The translations under genes were made by a program, and so were the position numbers. Of a DNA stretch of 58,757 bases, positions 34,786 through 42,594 are shown piece after piece. The DNA is from Gemmatimonadales bacterium (GTDB lineage Bacteria; Gemmatimonadota; Gemmatimonadetes; Gemmatimonadales; JACORV01), in the NCBI GenBank assembly GCA_030697825.1, contig JAUYOW010000199.1:1-58757 (forward strand), written 5' to 3'. Each line of letters begins with the position of its first letter. Within the stretch, counting starts at the first letter, position 1. A model generated the notes under the pieces. The model searched no databases, had not been told where the DNA came from, and saw only the letters and a program-made list of their open reading frames with translations.

Positions 34786-35653
34786 CGAGCTGGGGGGCGC
34801 GTTGCGCTCCCGCTACGCCCAGATCTCCGCCGCGCTCGACGCGGCCAATGGCCAGGCCGAGCTGGACGCGTCTAAAAAGGACATCATCGGCTTCTTCAAG
34901 CAGGTGGATGCGGCCATCGGCGAGTTGACGGCGCTGAAGGACGAGATCAAAGTGCTGGTGGACCGCTACAAGCAGCTCGCGGCGGGCACCAAGCCCACGG
35001 CGCCCGAGTTCTCCGGCGAGAAGCCGGTGATCCACTCCGACCACATCGGCGCCTCGACCTTCATCGAGAAGGGCTGGAGCCTGCTCTCGCTTGGCGACTA
35101 CGCCGGTTCCATCCAGGCGCTCAACAAGGCGATGGAGCTCTCGCCGAACGACGCGCAAACGGAGTCGCTCCTGGGCTGGGCGCAAATGCTGAAGGAGGAC
35201 TACGACGACGCACTCATGACCTTCCAGAAGGTCCTGATGAGAGAGCCCAACAACTCGCTCGCTCGCATAAACGTCGGCTACATCTGCCTCAAGAAACGCA
35301 TCTTCGGCGAGGCGATCGAGCACCTGTCGAAGGCCATCCGAATGGCCAACGACAAGAAGGCGACCCTCTACGCGCACTACTACCTCGGCCTCGTCTACCT
35401 CGAGCGGGAGATGTACGAGGACGCGGACAACTTCTTCCGGAAGACGCTGGAGCTGGGCCCCAACCTAATCGAGGCATACTACCAGCTGGGGCGGGCCCAG
35501 TGGTACGCCGGGGACCAGGAGGCGGCCAAGGCATCCTGGGAGGGCGGTTTCGCGGCGAACAAGTTCAATCCCTGGGGTAAGAAGTGCAGGGAGATGCTAC
35601 AGACGATCGAGGCCGGTGGGGTTCCGCCGCCGCCCGGGAACAGCGGCGCTTGA
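34778..35653 (+). CDS. TPR protein at the end of the che island
   Basis: A 291-residue cytoplasmic protein. Residues 1-70 look like a helical coiled coil. At least four TPRs lie between about 85 and 270 (for example KGWSLLSLGDYAGSIQALNKAM and AHYYLGLVYLEREMYEDADNFF). ATG at 34778 overlaps the third cheW by 8 nt, so it is the last gene of the island. It ends in a short Pro/Gly tail. Partner unknown. Confidence 0.82.
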   Translation: MADELGGALRSRYAQISAALDAANGQAELDASKKDIIGFFKQVDAAIGELTALKDEIKVLVDRYKQLAAGTKPTAPEFSGEKPVIHSDHIGASTFIEKGWSLLSLGDYAGSIQALNKAMELSPNDAQTESLLGWAQMLKEDYDDALMTFQKVLMREPNNSLARINVGYICLKKRIFGEAIEHLSKAIRMANDKKATLYAHYYLGLVYLEREMYEDADNFFRKTLELGPNLIEAYYQLGRAQWYAGDQEAAKASWEGGFAANKFNPWGKKCREMLQTIEAGGVPPPPGNSGA

Positions 35654-35678
35654 CCTGGTTTCGGAGCCCGGCTATCCT
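35650..35678 (+). promoter_or_regulatory. Sigma70-type promoter upstream of the small membrane protein and tRNA-Val
   Basis: TTGACC (35650-35655), an exact 17-nt spacer and TATCCT (35673-35678). The predicted transcription start falls within about 1-3 nt of the ATG at 35687, and no Shine-Dalgarno is visible, so the mRNA may be leaderless. The same transcript could carry tRNA-Val. Confidence 0.55.
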
Positions 35679-35686
35679 CAACCGCT

Positions 35687-35869
35687 ATGCAAAGTTCCGG
35701 CCCTCAGTCGCGGCTGCAGTTCGGGCCCGTCAACGCCCTCTTCCTCGGAGGCGCGGTCGCCGCGTTGGCGGTCGGGTATCTGTTGCTGTCCAGGGGATCG
35801 ACGACCGCGGCGCCGCTGCTTCTGGTGCTGGGCTACTGCGTGTTTCTGCCGCTCGGTTTGATCCTGTAG
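35687..35869 (+). CDS. Small two-helix membrane protein (DUF3098-like)
   Basis: A 60-residue protein with two hydrophobic segments (about residues 15-34 and 40-60) joined by a short polar turn, RGSTTAAP. The pattern recalls DUF3098 proteins, by eye only. The function is unknown. There is no ribosome-binding site, and a good promoter ends 8 nt before the ATG. It ends 9 nt before tRNA-Val. Confidence 0.65.
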   Translation: MQSSGPQSRLQFGPVNALFLGGAVAALAVGYLLLSRGSTTAAPLLLVLGYCVFLPLGLIL

Positions 35870-35878
35870 CACCCGATC

Positions 35879-35953
35879 GGGCGAATAGCTCAGCTGGTCC
35901 AGAGCGCCTGCCTTACACGCAGGATGTCGGGGGTTCGAATCCCTCTTCGCCCA
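35879..35953 (+). tRNA. tRNA-Val (anticodon TAC)
   Basis: The 75-nt cloverleaf has acceptor strands GGGCGAA and TTCGCCC, discriminator A, anticodon stem CCTGC/GCAGG around loop CTTACAC (anticodon TAC) and T-loop TTCGAAT. The CCA end is not encoded. It reads GTA and other GTN codons by wobble. Confidence 0.95.
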
Positions 35954-36010
35954 TTGGATCGGGTGGCCGGTGATCTTCGACCGAGCAGTGGAACGTTCTC
36001 GGAGGATAGG

Positions 36011-37765
36011 ATGATCTGGCGCGCCGCACCCGTTGCCACCCTTTGCCGGGCGGCCCTTCTCACCCTGCTGGCCGCGACGTACGGTGTCGCGCCCGCGGCG
36101 GCGCAGTTGGCGCGCGTGATGACGTCGCCTCCGGATGCCCCGAAGCTGCTCGTGGTGCCGTTCGCGCGGGACAGCGCCGACTCGGCGATGGCGGTCGGTA
36201 TCCCCGACGGGCTGCGCGAACGGATGCGGCTGTCCCGCTCTCAGACCTTCAACGTGATCCCCAAAGCCGGGATGAACGAGGCGCTCGTCGCCAGCGGCTT
36301 CCCTCAGGACATGCCGCTCGAGCCGAGCGTGGCGCGGCAGCTCGCGCGCTTCCTCAACGTCCGCATCCTGGTCGAGGGCAACATCCTCCGTAGGGGCGAT
36401 TCAATGCTGGTGATCGCCCGGCTCGCTGAGACCTCCGGACTCGCGCCGCAGAGCGCGACCGCCTCCATCATGACTTCGCGCGCGCGCGCCAACGGCGGCA
36501 CCGGTTCGGACCTCGCCAACCGGCTCGCGGACGCCTACCGCTCGTTCGAGCAGGCGACCAACTGCCGCCGCGCCGTGGATTCGCTCGCGAACGCGCGCAG
36601 CACCGCCGACTCGACGCGCTTCTTCACCCGCGCCCAGCAGGGGGCGGACCGCGCGCTCCAGCAGTACCAGCAGAGCGCCGGCGCGCACCTGTGTGTGGCT
36701 CTCATCCGGCGCGCGCAGGGGGCGCCCTCCGACTCGGTGCTCGCCTCGTTGCAGCGCGCCGAGCAGTCGGATTCTCTCAACTCGCTCGTGCTGCGCCAAC
36801 TCGCCCGCGTCTACGAGGAGCGAGGAGACACGGCCAATCTGCTGCACCAATTGCACCACATCCTCAAGGTCGAGCTCAGGAATGACACTCTACGGGTGAA
36901 CACGGCCCGCCTCTTCGTGCAGCACGGCATGGCTGACAGCGCCGTCGCCCTCATCGACGAAGGGCTGGCCGGGAGCCCGAGCAGCGTCACGCTGCTCAAC
37001 GCCAGGAGCATCGCGCTCGCGGCGGCCCGCCGTTGGATGGACGCGGCGGCGACGCTCGCGCAGGTCGCCGAGGTGGACTCGGCGAACATCGACTCGCTGT
37101 TCGTATACCGGATCACCAACTACTACCAGCAGGTGCCGGACTCAGCCAACCTGCTCGTGTGGACGCGGATCGCGACCCGCCGGCTCCCGCAACAAGCGCT
37201 CTACTGGTACAACCTGGCTAACCTGTCCTACGCACGCGCCGACACGGCCGGCGCGGTGGCCGCCATACGCGAGTATGTGCGCCAGGTGCCGACGGCCGGC
37301 CGGGGGCATCTGGTCTACGCGACCTACTTGCTCGGCATGAACCAGGTGGACTCGGCGCTGTTCCAGGCGACGGAGGCCGCCGCGGTCGACTCGACCCTCA
37401 GGAACTCGGCGGCGTCGGTGTGGCTGTCGGGCGGGGTCCGAGCGCTCCAGCCGCCCCCGAACTACCCGCTGGCCGAGCAGCGATTGGGCCAGGCGAGGTC
37501 GTACGCCACGGGCCGCATCCTCGTCACGGCATCCTACTACCTGGGTCTCTCGCAGGTCCAGCAGGGCTTGGTGTCGGACACGGCCGCCGGCAACAATCGG
37601 AACTGCGACGCGGCGCGTCGCGCGCAGGAGCTCTGGAGCAACGCGGAGCAGAACATCATCGCGGGCGCGGCGCAGAACCGCGAGCAGGCCAACCAGCTGT
37701 TGACGCAGGTCATTCCGACATATAAGCAGCGGTCGGACGCGATGACCCGGAATTTCTGCCGTTGA
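36011..37765 (+). CDS. Secreted TPR-repeat protein
   Basis: A 584-residue protein with a signal peptide (hydrophobic stretch, probable cleavage after APAAA near residue 31). Residues about 45-165 resemble a TolB-N/CsgG-like fold (KLLVVPFARDSADSAMAVGIPDGLRERM, VRILVEGNILRRGDSMLVIARL). The rest is a TPR-like helical array rich in Ala, Asp and Ser. Likely periplasmic or cell-envelope. I chose ATG at 36011, preceded by GGAGGA. The frame continues upstream through the tRNA-Val gene, which is a shadow. Specific role unknown. Confidence 0.82.
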   Translation: MIWRAAPVATLCRAALLTLLAATYGVAPAAAQLARVMTSPPDAPKLLVVPFARDSADSAMAVGIPDGLRERMRLSRSQTFNVIPKAGMNEALVASGFPQDMPLEPSVARQLARFLNVRILVEGNILRRGDSMLVIARLAETSGLAPQSATASIMTSRARANGGTGSDLANRLADAYRSFEQATNCRRAVDSLANARSTADSTRFFTRAQQGADRALQQYQQSAGAHLCVALIRRAQGAPSDSVLASLQRAEQSDSLNSLVLRQLARVYEERGDTANLLHQLHHILKVELRNDTLRVNTARLFVQHGMADSAVALIDEGLAGSPSSVTLLNARSIALAAARRWMDAAATLAQVAEVDSANIDSLFVYRITNYYQQVPDSANLLVWTRIATRRLPQQALYWYNLANLSYARADTAGAVAAIREYVRQVPTAGRGHLVYATYLLGMNQVDSALFQATEAAAVDSTLRNSAASVWLSGGVRALQPPPNYPLAEQRLGQARSYATGRILVTASYYLGLSQVQQGLVSDTAAGNNRNCDAARRAQELWSNAEQNIIAGAAQNREQANQLLTQVIPTYKQRSDAMTRNFCR

Positions 37766-37769
37766 GCGC

Positions 37770-37798
37770 TTGTACCGGTCCTCCGAGGTTTCTATATT
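37770..37798 (+). promoter_or_regulatory. Sigma70-type promoter of tRNA-Asp
   Basis: TTGTAC (37770-37775), a 17-nt spacer and TATATT (37793-37798), followed 17 nt later by the first base of tRNA-Asp. It is the best consensus-like promoter in the window. Confidence 0.65.
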
Positions 37799-37815
37799 GA
37801 ATGGCTTACCCGCGG

Positions 37816-37892
37816 GGGGCTGTAGCTCAGCTGGTTAGAGCGCCGGTCTGTCACACCGGAGGTCGCGGGTTCGAGCCCCGTCAGCCCCGCCA
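37816..37892 (+). tRNA. tRNA-Asp (anticodon GTC)
   Basis: The 77-nt gene includes the encoded CCA (37890-37892). Acceptor strands are GGGGCTG and CAGCCCC, discriminator G, anticodon loop CTGTCAC (GTC) and T-loop TTCGAGC. It is followed by a terminator-like hairpin. Unlike tRNA-Val in this window, it encodes its CCA end. Confidence 0.96.
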
Positions 37893-37895
37893 TCC

Positions 37896-37934
37896 ACGCC
37901 CCACCTGCCGAGGCAGGCGGGGCGTTTCCTTTTC
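37896..37934 (+). terminator. Rho-independent terminator after tRNA-Asp
   Basis: ACGCCCCACCTGCC pairs with GGCAGGCGGGGCGT across a 2-base loop (14-bp stem, one A-C mismatch), followed by the T-rich run TTCCTTTT (37926-37933). It would end the tRNA-Asp transcript before the dcw cluster. Confidence 0.75.
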
Positions 37935-37947
37935 GGGCGATGGTCAT

Positions 37948-37982
37948 GGGTGACATGTGATGAGTGACGGGTGACGGGTGAT
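37948..37982 (+). repeat. Degenerate GGGTGAC/ATGTGAT tandem repeat upstream of rsmH
   Basis: GGGTGAC (37948-37954), ATGTGATGAGTGAC, GGGTGAC (37969-37975) and GGGTGAT (37976-37982) form a tandem 7-nt pattern between the tRNA-Asp terminator and rsmH. It provides several spurious GTG/ATG codons. A related GGTGATGA array precedes ftsY. Confidence 0.65.
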
Positions 37983-38012
37983 GCTGGGGGTGGGCTGCGG
38001 CCCGTTGGCGCG

Positions 38013-38918
38013 GTGGCGGTCTTCGAGCACCGAAGTGTGCTGCTCGAAGAGGTCGCCGGGCTGTTGTCCGGGTGCCGCCGCATCCTCGACGGCACGGCCG
38101 GCGCCGGCGGCCACGCCCGTCGCCTGGCTGAGGCCGGCGCGCTGGTCGTTGCGATCGACCGCGACCCCGATGCGGTGCGCGCCGCGCGCGCCACGCTCGG
38201 CGAGTCGGCGACCGTGAGGCAGCTTGATTTCGCCGATGCCGCCCGCGACTCGGACATATCGTCCTTGGCGCCGGACGGGATCCTCCTCGACCTCGGCGTC
38301 TCGTCTCCCCAGATCGACGATGCATCGCGCGGCTTCACGTTCCGCCCCGGCGCACCGCTCGACATGCGCATGACCGCCGATGACGGACCGACCGCCGCTC
38401 AATGGCTGAACGATGCCCCCGCCGCGGAGCTCGGCGCCGCCTTCGCCGATTTCGGCGACGAACCGCGAGCGAGGGCCCTGGCCCGCGAGCTCGTGCGCCG
38501 GCGCGCTTCCCACGCCTTCGCCGTCTCCGACGACCTCGTCAACGCCATTCGCGCCGTTCTGGGCCCCCGTAGTGGCCCCGCTGACTTCGCGCGGCTCTTC
38601 CAGGCGGTGCGGATCGCCGTCAACGGTGAGCTGGATCGGCTGGCACGGGCGCTCCCCGGACTACTGGGCGTCCTTTCGTCGGGCGGCGTGCTGGCGGTGA
38701 TCAGCTACCACTCTGGCGAGGACCGCATCGTGAAGCACGTCTTCCGCGAGTGGGCTCGCGATTGCGGGTGCCCGCCGCGGCAGCCGGTGTGCACCTGCCG
38801 CGGCCGCGCCCTGGGGACGGTGGTCACCAAGCGGGCCATCGTGCCGACGCCGGACGAGGTCGCGGCCAACCCGCGCGCCCGCAGCGCCCGGTTGCGGGCG
38901 TTCAGGAAGGCGGCGTGA
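38013..38918 (+). CDS. rsmH: 16S rRNA m4C1402 methyltransferase
   Basis: A 301-residue SAM-dependent enzyme, the first gene of the dcw cluster. Conserved segments are EHRSVLLEEV, the SAM motif DGTAGAGGHA, LLDLGVSSPQ, RGFTFRPGAPLDMRM and ISYHSGEDRIVK. I chose GTG at 38013 because conservation begins immediately after it. A GTG at 37971 would add 14 residues encoded partly by the tandem repeat. mraZ, normally upstream, is absent. It overlaps ftsL by 4 nt. Confidence 0.95.
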   Translation: MAVFEHRSVLLEEVAGLLSGCRRILDGTAGAGGHARRLAEAGALVVAIDRDPDAVRAARATLGESATVRQLDFADAARDSDISSLAPDGILLDLGVSSPQIDDASRGFTFRPGAPLDMRMTADDGPTAAQWLNDAPAAELGAAFADFGDEPRARALARELVRRRASHAFAVSDDLVNAIRAVLGPRSGPADFARLFQAVRIAVNGELDRLARALPGLLGVLSSGGVLAVISYHSGEDRIVKHVFREWARDCGCPPRQPVCTCRGRALGTVVTKRAIVPTPDEVAANPRARSARLRAFRKAA

Positions 38919-39199
38919 ACCTCAAGGGCCGTCACTGGCTCGCCCTGTGGCTGGGGGGATTCCTGGCGGTGGCTTGGGTAGTGGTGTGGCGGCGGACCGC
39001 GGCGCGCGCCGCGGCCGACGAGCTTCGAGCGCTGGCGGTGGCGCGGGGCGCGCTCGAGGTGTCCAAGGCTACCGCCGCCGCCGAGATCCTGAAGGCGCGC
39101 AGCCGAGCCGTGCTGGTGCCGCTAGCCGAGCGCCGGCTGGGCCTGCGCTTGCCTCAGGACTCGGAGATCATCATTCTGCAGGACCCTCGTTCCAGGTAA
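38915..39199 (+). CDS. ftsL: Cell division protein FtsL
   Basis: A 94-residue bitopic protein with a short N-terminus, one membrane helix (about residues 6-24) and a heptad-rich periplasmic helix, ending LGLRLPQDSEIIIL. This fits FtsL in size, topology and position between rsmH and ftsI, although FtsL sequences are poorly conserved. It should form the FtsQLB complex. No FtsB gene is seen nearby. I chose GTG at 38915. Confidence 0.8.
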   Translation: MNLKGRHWLALWLGGFLAVAWVVVWRRTAARAAADELRALAVARGALEVSKATAAAEILKARSRAVLVPLAERRLGLRLPQDSEIIILQDPRSR

Positions 39200-39203
39200 G
39201 GGC

Positions 39204-41144
39204 GTGCCAAGGGTTCCTTCGCGCCTCACGCTGATCGCGACCGGTTTCGGCCTCGCGGCGGCGGCCGTGGTCGTGCGGGCCGCGCAGCTCCAGCTGGTGC
39301 AGGGGGGCGAGTGGCGCGCGCGGGCGGCCGCGCAACAGACCACTCGCGTCGCGCTCCCGTCCCGTCGCGGCACGCTCTACGACCGCAACGGCGTGGCGCT
39401 CGCCCTTTCCCTGGAGACCTTCGCGGTGGGGTTCGCCCCGCGTGAGCTGGACGACCCGGCCCGCGCCACCCTGCTGCTGGCTCGCGCCCTCGACCGGCCA
39501 CCGGCCGCGGTCGCTGCCGCGGTGCGCTCCGGCCGGGTGTGGTACGAGTGGCCGGGCCCCTACCCGTGGGGCAGGGTGGCGCCGCTCAAGAACTTGCGCG
39601 GCGTCTACCTGCGGCGGCGCCTGGAGCGCTTCTACTCCCGGCCGGACCTCGCCTCGAAGATCATCGGTCGCGTGGACGTGCGGGGGCGCGGCGCCAGCGG
39701 CCTGGAGCGCGCCTTCGATTCGGTCCTGGCCGGCCGGGCCGGCATGGCCGTGATGCTGCGCGACCACCGCGGCCGGACCTATCCGTCCCCGTCCCGCCCG
39801 GTGGCCGAGCCGTTGGACGGTGCCGACGTGGTGCTGGCGCTCGACGCCGAGCTGCAGGAGATCGCGGAGCGCGCGCTCCAGGGTGCCGTCGCGGAGGCGC
39901 ATGCGGCCGGCGGCGACGTCGTCATCCTGCAACCCGAGACCGGCGAGATACTGGCGATCGCCAGCGTGCGCCGCGATGCGGAATCGGGCGGCGGCCTGGT
40001 CGGCGAGGCGTTCGAGCCGGGCTCCACCGCCAAGCCATTCACCGTGGCGGCGCTGCTCCGCCTCGGCAAGGCGACGCCGCACGACAGCGTCTTCGCGGAG
40101 CACGGCACTTTCCAACTCGGCGACCGGGTGATCCACGACGTCCACGGCGCGGCGATGCTCACGCTGTCGGACGTGATCCGGCTCTCCAGCAACATCGGCA
40201 TCGCCAAGCTCGGCGCGCGCCTCACCGCGGTGGAGCAGTACGAGGCGCTGCGCGACTTCGGCTTCGGCGCGGTGACGGGCATCGAGCTGCCGGGCGAGAC
40301 CGCGGGACGGTTGCGCTCGCCGCGGGGGTGGACCGCCGAGAGCCCGGCCAGCCTCGCGATGGGTTACGAGCTGGCCGTCACTCCGATCCAGCTCGCGGCG
40401 GCCTACGCGGTCTTCGCCAACGGCGGGATCCTCCTCGAGCCGACGATCGTGCGCGAAGTGCGCGCCACGGACGGCGCCGTGCGATGGCGGCACTTGCCAC
40501 GGCCGGTACGCCGCGTGGTGAGCCCCGACGTCGCCTCTCAGCTCGCGCACATGCTGCGCGGCGTCGTGGAGGAAGGGACGGGGCGGCAGGCGGCGCTCGG
40601 CACCTACGCGGTGGCCGGAAAAACGGGCACCGCGCGCCGCAACATCCGCGGCCGCTATCTGGAGGGACATCACACCGCGAGCTTCGTCGGCCTCTTCCCG
40701 GCGGTGGACCCGCAGCTGGTGCTGGTCGTGAAGATCGACGACCCTGAGGGCGATTACTTCGGCGGCTCGACGGCGGCGCCGGTGACACGGACGATTCTGG
40801 AAGCGGCGCTGGCGACGCCGAACGTCACGCTCGACCGCGGCCGGCTCTCGCGCCGCCGCGCGCCGGAGATGGGCCCGACGCAGCCTGAGGCCGGGGTGGC
40901 GCCGGTCGTGGTCGGGTGGCCGCTGGATCCCCGAGCCGCCGTCTCCGTGGTCGGCGCTCCGCGCGCGGTGCCGGCGGTGGCCGGACTGCCGGTCCGGGCC
41001 GCGGCCCGGGCGCTGCATCGGAGCGGGTTCCGCGTCAAGATCGAAGGGTGGGGGAAGGCGGCGGCGACAACTCCCGCCGCGGGGGAGAACGCCCCGCGCG
41101 GCAGCACCGTCGTCATCCACACCGAGAGCGCCCGTGCGGGCTGA
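39204..41144 (+). CDS. ftsI: Division-specific transpeptidase (PBP3-type) with PASTA domain
   Basis: A 646-residue class B penicillin-binding protein with an N-terminal membrane anchor (about residues 8-26), a PBP dimerisation domain and a transpeptidase domain. Catalytic motifs: SxxK as GSTAKP, SxN as SSN and KTG as KTGTARR. A C-terminal PASTA-like module (VPAVAGLPVRAAARAL onward) may bind peptidoglycan, more typical of Gram-positive or Spo-type PBPs. It cross-links septal peptidoglycan, presumably with FtsW. GTG start. It overlaps murE by 11 nt. Confidence 0.93.
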   Translation: MPRVPSRLTLIATGFGLAAAAVVVRAAQLQLVQGGEWRARAAAQQTTRVALPSRRGTLYDRNGVALALSLETFAVGFAPRELDDPARATLLLARALDRPPAAVAAAVRSGRVWYEWPGPYPWGRVAPLKNLRGVYLRRRLERFYSRPDLASKIIGRVDVRGRGASGLERAFDSVLAGRAGMAVMLRDHRGRTYPSPSRPVAEPLDGADVVLALDAELQEIAERALQGAVAEAHAAGGDVVILQPETGEILAIASVRRDAESGGGLVGEAFEPGSTAKPFTVAALLRLGKATPHDSVFAEHGTFQLGDRVIHDVHGAAMLTLSDVIRLSSNIGIAKLGARLTAVEQYEALRDFGFGAVTGIELPGETAGRLRSPRGWTAESPASLAMGYELAVTPIQLAAAYAVFANGGILLEPTIVREVRATDGAVRWRHLPRPVRRVVSPDVASQLAHMLRGVVEEGTGRQAALGTYAVAGKTGTARRNIRGRYLEGHHTASFVGLFPAVDPQLVLVVKIDDPEGDYFGGSTAAPVTRTILEAALATPNVTLDRGRLSRRRAPEMGPTQPEAGVAPVVVGWPLDPRAAVSVVGAPRAVPAVAGLPVRAAARALHRSGFRVKIEGWGKAAATTPAAGENAPRGSTVVIHTESARAG

Positions 41145-42594
41145 CGCGCTGAGGGATCGGCTCGCCGAGGCGGGCCAGCTGGTACGGTGGCCGGGTGCAG
41201 TTCCGGCCGAGCTGACGGGCGTCACGACCGACAGCCGTAAGGTCGGGATGGGCGCGCTGTTCGTGGCCTACGCCGGTTCGGTGGTGGACGGCCATGCCTA
41301 CCTGCCCGCTGCGGAGCAGGCGGGCGCGGCCTGCGCGGTGGTGGAACGCCGGGTGGGCGGCGTGGCGATACCACAGATAGAGGTGCAGAACGGGCGTCGC
41401 GCCGCGGCCATCGCGGCCTCGCTCACGTACGGCGACCCGGTGTACTCACTACAGCTTCTCGCGGTGACCGGCACCAACGGCAAGACTACGACGGCGCATC
41501 TCCTGCGCCAGCTGTTCGGGGACACCGCGCCGGCGGGATCTCTCGGAACTCTGGGCGCGATCGACGGCGAAGGCCGAACGCTCCCGGACACCGGGCACCT
41601 CACGACTCCCGGCCCCGTCGAGCTTCAGGCCGCGCTCGCCGCGCTTCGTGACACCGGGTGCAAGACCGTCGCCATCGAGGTCTCGTCGCACAGTCTCGAC
41701 CAGGATCGGATCTACGGGTTGGCATTCCGGGCAGCAGTGTACACCAACTTCACGCGCGACCACCTCGACTACCACGGAGACGAGGCGTCGTACCTCGGCG
41801 CGAAGCTCAAGCTGTCGAGCTATCTCGCGGACCACGGCTACGAGATAACCAACGCCGCCGACCCCGCGTGGCAGCGCCTCCCTCCGCGCCCGGAGCGCCT
41901 CACCTTCGGCCTGGTAGTGCCCGCCGACGTCCGGGCCACCGCGATCGAGGGCGACGCGCTGGGGATGCGGTTCACGATCACGGCCCGCGGGAAATCGGCG
42001 AAGGTCGTGCTGCCGCTCCTCGGCCGCTTCAACGTCGAGAACGCGCTGGGCGCCGCCGCAGCCGCCATCGCGCTCGGCCGCGACCTCGATGAGGTGGCCG
42101 CGCGCCTCTCCCGCACTCCGCAGGTGCCGGGCCGGATGGAGCGCGTGGCCGAGTCGCCGTGCGTGGTGCTGCGCGACTACGCGCACACCCCCGACGCGCT
42201 CCAGCGCGCCCTCGCCGCCGTACGGCCACTGACGAAGGGGCGCCTCATCCTGGTGTTCGGGTGCGGGGGCGATCGTGACCGGGGAAAGCGGCCCGCCATG
42301 GGCGCCATCGCAGCCGAGGGCGCCCACCTTCCGATCCTGACCTCGGACAACCCGCGGACCGAGTCTCCGTCACGCGTCCTCGACGATGTGGAGGAGGGAA
42401 TGGGGAAGACGCCGCACCTGCGCATCGTGGACCGCCGCGCCGCCATCGCTCGCGCCGTCGCCATCGCGCGGCCCGAGGATACGATCCTCCTCGCCGGAAA
42501 GGGACACGAGACGTACCAGGTGGTCGGCACGGAGCGGCTGCCGTTCGATGAGCGCGACGTGGTGGCGGAAGCCATCCAGGCGCTGGCCAAGTGA
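41134..42594 (+). CDS. murE: UDP-MurNAc-tripeptide synthetase
   Basis: A 486-residue Mur ligase. The ATP loop is VTGTNGKTTT, SSHSLDQDR follows, and the specificity motif DNPRTE marks meso-diaminopimelate as the added residue in characterised MurE enzymes. This supports DAP-type peptidoglycan. GTG at 41134 lies inside the ftsI end, and it overlaps murF by 4 nt. Confidence 0.96.
   Translation: MRADALRDRLAEAGQLVRWPGAVPAELTGVTTDSRKVGMGALFVAYAGSVVDGHAYLPAAEQAGAACAVVERRVGGVAIPQIEVQNGRRAAAIAASLTYGDPVYSLQLLAVTGTNGKTTTAHLLRQLFGDTAPAGSLGTLGAIDGEGRTLPDTGHLTTPGPVELQAALAALRDTGCKTVAIEVSSHSLDQDRIYGLAFRAAVYTNFTRDHLDYHGDEASYLGAKLKLSSYLADHGYEITNAADPAWQRLPPRPERLTFGLVVPADVRATAIEGDALGMRFTITARGKSAKVVLPLLGRFNVENALGAAAAAIALGRDLDEVAARLSRTPQVPGRMERVAESPCVVLRDYAHTPDALQRALAAVRPLTKGRLILVFGCGGDRDRGKRPAMGAIAAEGAHLPILTSDNPRTESPSRVLDDVEEGMGKTPHLRIVDRRAAIARAVAIARPEDTILLAGKGHETYQVVGTERLPFDERDVVAEAIQALAK

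Noticed and set aside
37971-38012. Upstream GTG start for rsmH
   Set aside because: The extra residues come from the tandem repeat tract and are not part of the conserved RsmH N-terminus.
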